From IMG/VR virus record IMGVR_UViG_3300030389_002398, positions 1 through 20,884 of that record: a stretch of DNA of 20,884 bases, one strand, 5' to 3'. The stretch comes from a virus. Under the pieces are notes generated by a model. It ran no database searches, was not told where the DNA came from, and saw nothing but the letters and a program-made list of their open reading frames with translations. Below, one piece after another: positions 11,125 to 18,456 of this stretch (positions are counted from its first letter, which is position 1; each line of letters starts with the position of its first letter). The position numbers and the translations under genes were made by a program.

Positions 11125-13572
11125 ATGGCTATAGAAAAAGGCACAGGTGCTGGCGGTGATAATGTCATCCCTATGAATACACAGGAACAGATAGATATTC
11201 TTGAAATGCCTGTTGAGCCTGGTCAAGTAACAATGGATGATGGCTCTGTTATTGTTGGCGACATCACTGAAGAAATGATAGCAGCAGAAGTGCCAGTAGA
11301 AATACCCTTTAACTCTAACCTCGTTGATTTTATGGATGAGGCAGAAACCACAGCTATCGCCTCTGACTTGGTTGGTGAGATTGAGGATGACTTGTCATCT
11401 CGTGAGGATTGGGAAGAAGTTTACAAAAGAGGCATTGATCTTCTTGGTATGAATTATGAAGACAGATCGCAGCCATTTGAAGGCGCATCTGGCGTAATTC
11501 ATCCTCTTTTAGCCGAATCAGTTACACAGTTTCAAGCGCAGGCTTATCGTGAATTATTGCCTTCTGGCGGTCCTGTTCGCACACAGATAATTGGTGATCA
11601 GAACAAAGAAGTCTTAGCGCAAGCTGAACGTGTTAAGAACTATATGAATTATCAGATTACTTATGAAATGGAGGAGTATGATCCTGAACTGGACCAAATG
11701 CTTTTCTACCTTCCTATCATAGGCTCTACTTTTAAAAAGATTTACTTTGATCCTCTTTTGCAAAGAGCCGTATCTAAATTTGTTCACGCCGAAGACCTCA
11801 TTGTTCCTTACAGTGCAACTGATTTAGCATCAGCAACACGCATTACGCATGTTGTTAAGATGGATAAAAACGAAATAAGAAAGCTACAGCTTACAGGCTT
11901 TTACGCTGATATAGACCTACCTGGAGATGGCTATGGAGATGAAGATTACTCTGATGTCAAAGAAACCATAGATGAAATACAGGGCATTTCTCCATCAGGT
12001 TCCAGCGAAGAGGTAACATTATATGAGGTTCATACAAATTTAGACTTGTCTGGGTTTAAAGATGTAGATGCAAATGGTGAAGAGACTGAGTTAAAGCTTC
12101 CATACATCGTTACAATTGTAGAAAAAAGTGGCAAAGTTCTGGCGATTCGCCGTAATTATGATGAAACAGATCCTTTGCGCCGTTCTAAACCTTATTTTGT
12201 ACATTACAAGTTTTTGCCTGGTTTAGGTTTTTACGGTTTTGGCCTTACACATATGATTGGCGGACTGTCTCAAGCAGCAACGAGCTTGTTAAGACAGCTA
12301 ATTGATGCTGGCACCCTGTCCAACCTCCCAGCGGGGTTCAAGGCTCGTGGCGCTCGTATCCGTGACGAGGACGAACCACTAAACCCTGGTGAGTTTCGTG
12401 ACATTGACGTTGCGGGTATGGACATCCGCCAATCGCTTATGACGCTGCCATTTAAAGAACCCTCTCAGACGCTATATTCGCTCTTAGGCACGCTTGTTGA
12501 TTCTGGTCGTAGATTTGCATCTTTAGCTGATATGAAAGTCGCAGAGATGGGTGGAGAGACACCTGTAGGTACAACTATGGCGATTATGGAACGCGGCACA
12601 AAAGTTATGTCTGCAATTCACAAGCGCTTGCATTATTCACAAAAAGTTGAATTTAAGCTTTTAGCTAACGTGTTTGCTAGATTTATGGCTCCCATGTACC
12701 CATACGCGATACCAGGCGCACCGCCAGAGATTAAGGTTGCAGATTTTGATGATCGTATAGATGTTTTGCCTGTATCAGATCCTAACATTTTTTCTATGTC
12801 ACAGCGGATTGCCTTAGCCCAAACAGAGCTACAATTGGTTCAGTCAAACCCAGAGATACATGGAAACGAACAAGGTTTGTACCAAGCTTATCGCAAAATG
12901 TATGAAGCACTAGGAGTTACAAATGTCGATGCGATCTTACCTCCACCTCCTGCTCCTCAACCTACGAATCCAGCTAAGGAAAACCAAGAGGCAATGCGCG
13001 GAAAAGCTCTACAAGCCTTTCCAGAGCAAAATCATCAAGCTCATATTGAATCCCATTTGGCGATTATTGCAACGCCTGTGGCGCAAGCTAACGCATCGAT
13101 AGTTATGACATTGCAGGGCCATGTTCAGGAACATCTTGGATTTATGGCTGAGTCTATGGCGCAAGAAGAGATTATAAATCAACTTTCTCCTGAAGAACAA
13201 ATGCAGCTTCAGTCCTCACAAGAGGGTATGATGGCATTTCAGACAGAGGTTGCTTCTCGTGCGGCAGAGTTAATTGGTGAGCTTACAGAGCAATATGCAC
13301 AAGCTGTTACGCCTCCGCCACAGACAGACCCTCTTGTTGCTATACGTCAACAGGAGCTAGCATTGCGTGAAGCTGACATTCAGCGTAGAGCTGAAGAGGC
13401 GAAGGACAGAGCGCAGCTTGACCGTGAAAAAGAATTGAATGATCAAGTAGAGGCTCAAACACGTTTAGGCATTCAACAAGAGGCTCTTAATCAAAAAACA
13501 AGAGTTGCAGAAGAGCGTATTCAAACTCAAAGAGATATTGCCGCTCTTAATAACATGACGAAAGGTCGATAA
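11125..13572 (+). CDS. Portal protein
   Basis: 815 aa, start preceded by AAAAGGGG. The protein has the character of large portal proteins of uncultured marine phages. An acidic N-terminal region (about 1-95) leads into MNYEDRSQPFEGASGVIHPL, the region where portal proteins resemble each other, followed by EYDPELDQMLFYLPIIGSTF and a long central domain with GLGFYGFGLTHMIGGLSQAA, GARIRDEDEPLNPGEFRDID and ETPVGTTMAIMERG. The last 90 residues are a charged coiled coil (ELALREADIQRRAEEAKDRA onward). Portal forms the dodecameric ring at the head vertex through which TerL pumps DNA. The position after TerL and before scaffold and capsid fits. I judge the fold from motif pattern, not from a search. 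Confidence 0.88.
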   Translation: MAIEKGTGAGGDNVIPMNTQEQIDILEMPVEPGQVTMDDGSVIVGDITEEMIAAEVPVEIPFNSNLVDFMDEAETTAIASDLVGEIEDDLSSREDWEEVYKRGIDLLGMNYEDRSQPFEGASGVIHPLLAESVTQFQAQAYRELLPSGGPVRTQIIGDQNKEVLAQAERVKNYMNYQITYEMEEYDPELDQMLFYLPIIGSTFKKIYFDPLLQRAVSKFVHAEDLIVPYSATDLASATRITHVVKMDKNEIRKLQLTGFYADIDLPGDGYGDEDYSDVKETIDEIQGISPSGSSEEVTLYEVHTNLDLSGFKDVDANGEETELKLPYIVTIVEKSGKVLAIRRNYDETDPLRRSKPYFVHYKFLPGLGFYGFGLTHMIGGLSQAATSLLRQLIDAGTLSNLPAGFKARGARIRDEDEPLNPGEFRDIDVAGMDIRQSLMTLPFKEPSQTLYSLLGTLVDSGRRFASLADMKVAEMGGETPVGTTMAIMERGTKVMSAIHKRLHYSQKVEFKLLANVFARFMAPMYPYAIPGAPPEIKVADFDDRIDVLPVSDPNIFSMSQRIALAQTELQLVQSNPEIHGNEQGLYQAYRKMYEALGVTNVDAILPPPPAPQPTNPAKENQEAMRGKALQAFPEQNHQAHIESHLAIIATPVAQANASIVMTLQGHVQEHLGFMAESMAQEEIINQLSPEEQMQLQSSQEGMMAFQTEVASRAAELIGELTEQYAQAVTPPPQTDPLVAIRQQELALREADIQRRAEEAKDRAQLDREKELNDQVEAQTRLGIQQEALNQKTRVAEERIQTQRDIAALNNMTKGR

Positions 13573-13573
13573 A

Positions 13574-13864
13574 ATGACAGCAAGTTCAGTAAGCAGAAAA
13601 GTAGCTGAGGCAGAAAAAGCTAAAAAAGTGGAGCGTAGAAATGCCATTATCGAAAGGCAAAAGCCAAAAGACGATATCGTCAAACATATCGAAACTGAGG
13701 TCAGAGGGGTATCCGCAGAGACAAGCAGTAGCGATAGCGTTATCGACAGCGGGAAAATCAAAGCCACCCCAGCGCCAAAAGCAAAAGCCAAAAAAGCCAG
13801 TGGCGCTAAAAAAGGGGGGAGTAGTAAAAAGGTTCTCTCCGATAGCAAAGCCACAAAAATTTAA
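13574..13864 (+). CDS. Possible overlapping gene, Lys/Ala-rich (96 aa)
   Basis: The frame begins one base after the portal stop, with AAAGG (13560-13564) at good spacing. It covers most of the DUF6496-like gene in another frame. The N-terminal 35 residues are a plausible charged helix ([19 protein letters not shown]). The rest is Ser/Lys/Ala-rich, the kind of sequence that can arise from the codons of the other frame. It may be real, a short leader, or spurious. Confidence 0.3.
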   Translation: MTASSVSRKVAEAEKAKKVERRNAIIERQKPKDDIVKHIETEVRGVSAETSSSDSVIDSGKIKATPAPKAKAKKASGAKKGGSSKKVLSDSKATKI

Positions 13865-13877
13865 AGGCATTTTCTGA
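13641..13877 (+). CDS. Small basic phage protein, DUF6496-like (78 aa)
   Basis: GGAG (13630-13633) lies 7 nt before the ATG. The N-terminal [20 protein letters not shown] then [16 protein letters not shown] matches a very widespread small phage domain (I recall it as DUF6496: glycine and lysine-rich start, a helix, then QAVAIAL). The second half is Lys/Pro/Gln-rich and ends [22 protein letters not shown], which resembles the GGAV...KFKGVS tail of the three proteins before portal. The function of the family is unknown. The stop overlaps the next ATG (TGATG). Confidence 0.8.
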   Translation: MPLSKGKSQKTISSNISKLRSEGYPQRQAVAIALSTAGKSKPPQRQKQKPKKPVALKKGGVVKRFSPIAKPQKFKGIF

Positions 13878-14083
13878 TGAGTGCAGAAGAAGTAGCAAGA
13901 AAACTATTAGAACTGAAGATACTGCCACGCTTTATGATGCTGTGTATGACAGGTGTATATATACGTTGTATTGAGTGGGCATTATCACAACCAGATTTAA
14001 CAACTCAGCAGGCTTCACTAATTTCAGTCGTCACGGGTGCAATGACAGGAAGTCTGGCAGTCTGGTTAAATTCTGAAAAATGA
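13877..14083 (+). CDS. Small membrane protein (68 aa)
   Basis: There are two hydrophobic segments, about residues 14-32 (ILPRFMMLCMTGVYIRCIEW) and 46-63 (ISVVTGAMTGSLAVWL), with a short polar turn DLTTQQ. Similar small proteins are, as I recall, frequent next to portal genes in marine phages and are sometimes labelled holin-like; there is no direct evidence for lysis. TGATG overlap at the start and ATGA overlap at the end couple it to both neighbours. Confidence 0.75.
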   Translation: MSAEEVARKLLELKILPRFMMLCMTGVYIRCIEWALSQPDLTTQQASLISVVTGAMTGSLAVWLNSEK

Positions 14084-14298
14084 AAGAGTTTGTTCTTGTT
14101 ATCTCTATGTGGGGTTATACAGGTGTAGAATGGGTATACGTTGGAAACCAAATAGTTTTGCAGCAATCTTTTACGCAAGAACAATGTTACCATTTGTTAC
14201 AAAAAGATATGTGGAAAGCAAATTATAACAACGAGTATTTTAAGATGAATATTCAATGTTTTCCTAAAGATTGTGCTGGGAAAGAAGTGTGTGATTAA
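14080..14298 (+). CDS. Hypothetical Cys-containing protein (72 aa)
   Basis: The ATG overlaps the previous stop and the stop overlaps the next ATG. The N-terminus MKEFVLVISMWGYTGVEWVY is hydrophobic and could be a short signal or membrane anchor. Four Cys are present (CYHLL, IQCFPKDC, KEVCD), which may form disulfides if exported to the periplasm. Its architecture parallels the product of the 14683 gene: short N-terminal hydrophobic stretch followed by a small Cys-containing domain. Family not recognised. Confidence 0.7.
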   Translation: MKEFVLVISMWGYTGVEWVYVGNQIVLQQSFTQEQCYHLLQKDMWKANYNNEYFKMNIQCFPKDCAGKEVCD

Positions 14299-14696
14299 TG
14301 CCAGCAAAGTTAAATGAGAACACTGAAGTAGCACTGCCGCTACGCAATATCATATCTATGGTTGCAGCAGCATCTCTAGCTACATGGGCGTATTTTGGGA
14401 TTATAGAACGCCTGAATCAGATTGAAACCAACATTACGATGATGGAATCTGATGTTCAACATAATACAGAGTTTAGAATAAAGTGGCCTCGTGGCGAAAT
14501 GGGCAGTCTGCCAGCAGATTCAGAACAATACATGCTAATAGAGCATTTGGCTGGTGAGTTGGAAAAATTGCAAACAGATATAGAATCTGGTAAGGCTCCT
14601 TTTGATCAACAGCAAAAGTTGACATTAGATTTTTACGAGCGCCGTATTACAAGTTTGGAAGAAAACTTAGAGAATATGAGAAATGGGGATAATTGA
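14298..14696 (+). CDS. Membrane-anchored coiled-coil protein (132 aa)
   Basis: TAATG overlap at the start. A transmembrane helix lies near residues 15-36 (PLRNIISMVAAASLATWAYF), then coiled coil ERLNQIETNITMMESDV, the block NTEFRIKWPRGEMGSLPADS and EQYMLIEHLAGELEKLQ, and a C-terminal coiled coil (ERRITSLEENLENM). I recall the FRIKWPRGEMGSLPADSEQ block from numerous marine phages as a conserved hypothetical. It could work with the small membrane neighbours in lysis or DNA entry; unproven. Confidence 0.75.
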   Translation: MPAKLNENTEVALPLRNIISMVAAASLATWAYFGIIERLNQIETNITMMESDVQHNTEFRIKWPRGEMGSLPADSEQYMLIEHLAGELEKLQTDIESGKAPFDQQQKLTLDFYERRITSLEENLENMRNGDN

Positions 14697-14907
14697 AACC
14701 TCAATAATTTTGATATTGTATATGTCAGGGTCTATCGTTGAGCATGTGGGCTATGATAATATATCAATGTGTTTAAGGGCTAAAAGACACATTGAGCGCA
14801 CTGGTTGGAAAGACAGTGAATATAAACGATATGCTTGTGAGAAGAGAACTGTAGAACTAAAGGAGGGTGTAGACGGCAAGCCGTATGTGCTGAAAATAGT
14901 GGAGTAG
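14683..14907 (+). CDS. Small protein with N-terminal hydrophobic segment and Cys pair (74 aa)
   Basis: It overlaps the previous gene by 14 nt. The N-terminus MGIIETSIILILYMSGSIVE is hydrophobic and could anchor or export the protein. The remaining domain has two Cys (ISMCLRAKRHIE and RYACEKRTVEL). A weak GAGAA lies upstream, so the exact start is uncertain. No known family. It resembles the 14080 product in organisation. Confidence 0.65.
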   Translation: MGIIETSIILILYMSGSIVEHVGYDNISMCLRAKRHIERTGWKDSEYKRYACEKRTVELKEGVDGKPYVLKIVE

Positions 14908-14911
14908 TAAA

Positions 14912-15358
14912 TTGTTAGCCGAACTCGCCGCAGCAAATGCCGCCTTTAGTATTATTAAAAAAGCTGTCCAGAATACTGGAGACATAGCCAAAGCAGGAAG
15001 AGCTATATCAGATTTTGTTATAGCAAAGGAGGAACTGCAACGAAAAGGCAATAAGAAAAAGAGGTCTGGAGTTCGTTCATCTGATTTAGAAGAATTTATG
15101 GCGCTAGAGTCCATTCGGCAAAAAGAACTACAATTGAAACAAATCATGATATACACAGGCAGGCCTGGGCTTTGGCAGGATTGGCAAAGGTTTCAAGCAG
15201 AAGCTAGAAAAGAAAGAAGAGTAAGAGAGGAACTTGCAAGGCGCAGAAGAGCTGAGATAATGGATGCCATTGGAATAGGCTCAGTAGTGTTATTAATAGC
15301 GGCTATGGTTGCTGGGTTGGTTGCTTGGGTTGCTTGGCTAAAAGGAATGTTTGATTAA
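14912..15358 (+). CDS. Conserved phage protein with GRPGLW motif and C-terminal TM (148 aa)
   Basis: TTG start, preceded by GGAG (14901-14904). The N-terminus LAELAAANAAFSIIKKAV is an amphipathic/hydrophobic helix, then FVIAKEELQRKGNKKKR, EFMALESIRQKEL, and the diagnostic TGRPGLWQDWQRFQAEARKE, all typical of a conserved hypothetical found in many marine tailed phages. A transmembrane helix at about 124-142 ends the protein. The role is not known; the neighbouring holin candidate suggests a membrane-linked function late in infection. Confidence 0.8.
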   Translation: MLAELAAANAAFSIIKKAVQNTGDIAKAGRAISDFVIAKEELQRKGNKKKRSGVRSSDLEEFMALESIRQKELQLKQIMIYTGRPGLWQDWQRFQAEARKERRVREELARRRRAEIMDAIGIGSVVLLIAAMVAGLVAWVAWLKGMFD

Positions 15359-15377
15359 AGGAAAAAGGGAGGGTGTT

Positions 15378-15758
15378 ATGTTTCAAGCGCTTATTGGACC
15401 TATCGCATCGTTGGCAGGCTCATTTGTTGAGGGGCAAGTTTCCAAGCAAAAGGCGAAAGCAACTCTTGCACAAACTGAGGCAGAGGCAAAAGCTGAAATA
15501 ATGAAAACCGCAGCTACCCACGACAGTAAGTGGGAGTTGATTATGGCTGAGTCTACAAAATCGTCCATTAAAGATGAAATAGTCACGGTAATTATACTTA
15601 TTCCCCTAATTTTAGTCTTCATTCCTGGTATGGAACAAATTGTTAAAAATGGTTTTGACCGTTTGAATGAGCTTCCTGAGTGGTACACATACCTAGTTTT
15701 CCTTACAATATCTGCGGCACTAGGAATCAAAGGTGTGGACAAATTTAGGAAAAAGTAA
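15378..15758 (+). CDS. Holin candidate, 3TM/GTA_holin_3TM-like (126 aa)
   Basis: GGGAGGG precedes the ATG at 15378; an in-frame ATG at 15351 overlaps the previous gene. The N-terminus is a weakly hydrophobic helix (FQALIGPIASLAGSFV), then an Ala/Glu/Lys-rich helix, WELIMAESTKSSIKDEI, and two strong hydrophobic segments (about 69-84 and 102-118) separated by EQIVKNGFDRLNELPEW. The SW/KDE-TM-loop-PEW-TM layout resembles phage holins of the GTA_holin_3TM type, which form membrane holes for lysis. No endolysin is visible in the window, so this rests on family resemblance only. Confidence 0.65.
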   Translation: MFQALIGPIASLAGSFVEGQVSKQKAKATLAQTEAEAKAEIMKTAATHDSKWELIMAESTKSSIKDEIVTVIILIPLILVFIPGMEQIVKNGFDRLNELPEWYTYLVFLTISAALGIKGVDKFRKK

Positions 15759-15952
15759 TGGACGTTATTGCCTTAACAGAACATTTATTAAAGAACATAC
15801 GTCAGCAAAAAGAGGACTACACGACAATGCTGGCGAATGGTGCGGTAGAAGATATGGAAAACTACCGATTTGTGGTGGGTCAAATACGCGGACTGACTTA
15901 CTGTGAAGAAGAAATAAGAGCCGCGATGAAAGGTGTCATTGAAGATGGCTAA
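15758..15952 (+). CDS. Small helical protein (64 aa)
   Basis: TAATG overlap with the holin candidate. The sequence LTEHLLKNIRQQKEDYTTML ... MENYRFVVGQIRGLTYCEEE is a helical hairpin pattern common to small phage proteins located near GroES-like or structural genes, as I recall. No enzymatic features. Its end overlaps the co-chaperonin start by 8 nt. Confidence 0.75.
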   Translation: MDVIALTEHLLKNIRQQKEDYTTMLANGAVEDMENYRFVVGQIRGLTYCEEEIRAAMKGVIEDG

Positions 15953-16430
15953 AAAACTATTCGTGCCTGAAAGGGTTGCGGCAAATATGAAGTCTGATAC
16001 GCCACAGACTAAAATCCCAAAGGCGATTGAAAAGGCTTTACCAGAGCAAGAAGAAAACAAAAACACAGAAAATCCAGAAAATATGGATGTTTCTGCCCTT
16101 GATAGATTGCCAAACCCTGTAGGTTATAGGCTTTTGGTAATCCCATATTACCCCCCAGCCAAGACAAAAGGCGGCATTTATGTGCCAGATGCCACTCGTG
16201 ACAGAGAGGCATTTGCAACAGTTGCAGCGTATGTTGTTAAGGTTGGCCCTGATGCATACAAAGATCAAGATAAGTTCCCTTCTGGCGCTTGGGCGCATGA
16301 GAAATCTTGGGTTCTTATGGGAAGATATGCTGGAAATAGGTTCAAAGTGGAAGGTCTTGAGGTTCGTCTCATAAATGACGATAATATTATCGCCACTATA
16401 CTTGACCCAGCAGATATCTCATATGTATAA
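15945..16430 (+). CDS. GroES-like co-chaperonin
   Basis: 161 aa, longer than bacterial GroES (about 97 aa) because of a polar 50-residue N-terminal extension (KSDTPQTKIPKAIEKALPEQ onward). The Cpn10 domain shows NPVGYRLLVIPYYP (57-70), the mobile-loop equivalent KTKGGIYVPD (73-82), a DAYKDQDKFPSG segment (103-114), GRYAG (126-130) and the closing strand INDDNIIATI (143-152). It is expected to cap host GroEL to help fold the capsid protein, as gp31 does in T4. I take the ATG at 15945, since AAAGG (15929-15933) is well spaced; an in-frame GTG at 15933 is less likely. Scaffold and capsid genes follow. Confidence 0.93.
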   Translation: MAKKLFVPERVAANMKSDTPQTKIPKAIEKALPEQEENKNTENPENMDVSALDRLPNPVGYRLLVIPYYPPAKTKGGIYVPDATRDREAFATVAAYVVKVGPDAYKDQDKFPSGAWAHEKSWVLMGRYAGNRFKVEGLEVRLINDDNIIATILDPADISYV

Positions 16431-16448
16431 AAAAGGTGGAGGGGCATT

Positions 16449-17381
16449 ATGGAAGATGTAATGAATCAAGAAGCGCAAACACCGTCAGAAGAAAACATCA
16501 CTGTTGATGTTGAGGATTCTGATCAAAAAGTAGAAGTCAAAGAAGAAAAACCCGAACAAATGTTCGACTCTTCTGATGAGCAAGAAGATGATGGCGCTTC
16601 TGGTGAAGAGCTTGAAAATTATAGTGGCAACGTACAAAAGCGCATAAATCAGTTAACAGCTAAACGCAAACAAGCATTAGAAGAGGCTGAAGCGGCTTAT
16701 CAATACGCTCAACAGGTTCAGCAACAGAATGAGCAAATGAAAGCTCGTCTTCAGGAGCTTGACCAAGGTTACACTAACGAATATGGCGCTCGTGTTGATT
16801 CTCAGCATGAACAAGCAAAGAAGCTTTTAAAAGAAGCTCGTGAGCTTGGGGATTTTGAAAAAGAGGTAGAGGCACAAGACTTAATCGCTCGTTTAGCTGT
16901 AGAAAAAGAGCGTGTTCGTGTTCAAAAGGCTCGTCAGGAACAAGCGCAGCAACAACCTCAAGAGGAACAACAGGCTCAAGCGCCGCAACAACAAAAGCCA
17001 CAAAAAACTGAAGATTTAGACCCAAAGTTACAAACTTGGATGAGCAAGAACGAATCTTGGTTTGGTAAAGATATGGTTATGACTAGAGGCGCTCAAGCTA
17101 TTCATGAAATGCTAGTAGGCATGGAAGGCTTTGATCCTACCAGTGATGAGTATTATTCGGAAATAGATAAGAGGATGCGTGTAGAGTTTCCTCATAAGTT
17201 TCAGTCGCAGCGGCAAAACGCCCAAGCAGTTGCGCCTGCGTCCTCTGGACGGTCTGTGAAATCAGGGCGGAAAAAGACGGTGGAATTAACACCAGGTCAA
17301 GTGGCTTTCGCTAATAAGATGAAGATTCCTCTTGAGCGGTACGCAAAAGAAGTCGCTAAATTAAACTCAAGGAGTGCATAA
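16449..17381 (+). CDS. Scaffold-like head assembly protein (310 aa)
   Basis: GGAGGGG precedes the ATG. It has an acidic N-terminus (1-60), a long coiled coil (about 65-150, QLTAKRKQALEEAEAAYQYA onward), a Gln-rich linker (QQQPQEEQQAQAPQQQ), and a C-terminal basic segment GRKKTVELTPGQVAFANKM that continues to KIPLERYAKEVAKL. This C-terminal LTP-helix layout is typical of phage scaffolding proteins, which guide the capsid protein into proheads. It lies upstream of the decoration and capsid genes as expected. A CGAACA-AA-TGTTCG palindrome lies in its 5' part (16553-16566). Confidence 0.8.
   Translation: MEDVMNQEAQTPSEENITVDVEDSDQKVEVKEEKPEQMFDSSDEQEDDGASGEELENYSGNVQKRINQLTAKRKQALEEAEAAYQYAQQVQQQNEQMKARLQELDQGYTNEYGARVDSQHEQAKKLLKEARELGDFEKEVEAQDLIARLAVEKERVRVQKARQEQAQQQPQEEQQAQAPQQQKPQKTEDLDPKLQTWMSKNESWFGKDMVMTRGAQAIHEMLVGMEGFDPTSDEYYSEIDKRMRVEFPHKFQSQRQNAQAVAPASSGRSVKSGRKKTVELTPGQVAFANKMKIPLERYAKEVAKLNSRSA
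16553..16566. repeat. Palindromic CGAACAAATGTTCG element inside the scaffold gene
   Basis: Inverted arms CGAACA and TGTTCG around AA, encoding the PEQMFD stretch. It is the only strong copy of this palindrome family outside the left regulatory region. Confidence 0.55.
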
Positions 17382-17836
17382 TGGCTGATCGCACAAGTAG
17401 GGATTCGCAAACCCGTGAAAAAAAAGCGAGAGTGGAAACTTGGCGACCACCATCTACTCTTGAGGCTCCAGAACCGCCAGTTGGTTTTAAACACCGCTGG
17501 ATTCGTGAGTCGGTTATGGAATTTGATGACCGAAATAACGTCCATAAGCGCCGCCGCGAAGGTTGGGAGCTTGTAAGGTCGGAAGATTACCCTGATTTCG
17601 ATGCACCTGTCATTGACGAAGGAAAAAACGCTGGCGTAATCGGCGTAGGTGGTTTGGTTCTTGCTCGAATACCTGAAGAGATTGTGGAACAACGTGATGC
17701 GCATTATCGCAATGTCACAGAAAATCAAATGGATGCTGTAGATAGAGATTGGATGCGTGAGTCTAATGCGGCTATGCCCAAACTCGCTCCACAGCGCTCA
17801 AGTAAAGTAACTTTTGGCTCAAAGGGCCAAAACTAA
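17381..17836 (+). CDS. Conserved structural-cluster protein of unknown function (151 aa)
   Basis: TAATG overlap with the scaffold gene. It starts MADRTSRDSQTREKKARVET with WRPPS, then GFKHRWIRES ... REGWELVRSEDYPDFDAPVI, GVIGVGGLVLARIPEEIVEQ and a C-terminal MPKLAPQRSSKVTFGSKG. This pattern is widespread upstream of capsid genes in marine phages as I recall, without an agreed function. It is soluble with basic ends. A minor head protein or assembly factor is a guess. Confidence 0.75.
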   Translation: MADRTSRDSQTREKKARVETWRPPSTLEAPEPPVGFKHRWIRESVMEFDDRNNVHKRRREGWELVRSEDYPDFDAPVIDEGKNAGVIGVGGLVLARIPEEIVEQRDAHYRNVTENQMDAVDRDWMRESNAAMPKLAPQRSSKVTFGSKGQN

Positions 17837-17856
17837 CCTCATAAGGAGAGTTTAAG

Positions 17857-18444
17857 ATGGCAAATAAAGACGCCTCTTTTGGTCTACGTCCTGCACGGAT
17901 GATGAACGGCTCTGCTTTCATGAACCAACAAAACCGTTATCGTATCGCTTCTGGTGATAGCACAGCTATTTTCCAAGGTGATCTCGTAGAGGCCTTAACT
18001 GCTGGCGTTATCGCTCGTATGGCTGCTGGAGATGGTGGATTTGTTCTTGGTGTGTTCAATGGATGCCGTTACACAGACCCCACAACTGGGAAGGAAACCT
18101 TCTCAAACAGCTACCCTGGTTCAATTGCAGCTTCAGACATTGAGGCTTTCATAATTGATTCACCAGATGTAGTTTACGAAATTCAAGCAGACGACACATT
18201 CCCTGTGGCTGACCTGTTTGGCAATTTCGACATCGTTGACCAATCACCTGTAGGTGATACTAGCTCAGGCATTTCTCGCATGGAGCTTGATGTCACTACT
18301 GGCGCAACAACTGCAACACTGCCTCTGAAAGCGATTGACATTTCGCAAGACCCAGAGAACAGCGATGTAGCAAGCGCAAATACAAATGTGATGGTCGTTA
18401 TCAACAACCACTTGCTGTCCGCTGGCACAACTGGCTTGGCATAA
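17857..18444 (+). CDS. Capsid-associated (decoration-like) structural protein (195 aa)
   Basis: AAGGAGAG precedes the ATG. The protein is beta-rich: FGLRPARMMNGSAFMNQQNR, GDLVEALTAGVIARM, then VLGVFNGCRYTDPTTGKETF, AFIIDSPDVVYEIQADD and a C-terminal NTNVMVVINNHLL. This organisation resembles small capsid-stabilising proteins located directly upstream of the major capsid gene in many uncultured phages. It ends 12 nt before the capsid gene. Protein name and role are inferred from position and pattern. Confidence 0.7.
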   Translation: MANKDASFGLRPARMMNGSAFMNQQNRYRIASGDSTAIFQGDLVEALTAGVIARMAAGDGGFVLGVFNGCRYTDPTTGKETFSNSYPGSIAASDIEAFIIDSPDVVYEIQADDTFPVADLFGNFDIVDQSPVGDTSSGISRMELDVTTGATTATLPLKAIDISQDPENSDVASANTNVMVVINNHLLSAGTTGLA

Positions 18445-18456
18445 GGAGACTAGATA

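Noticed and set aside
13619-13629. A-run GCTAAAAAAGTGG as a programmed frameshift site joining the two frames after portal
   Set aside because: The target frame would need +1 or -2; a -1 slip leads to neither frame, and the DUF6496-like gene has its own start signal.
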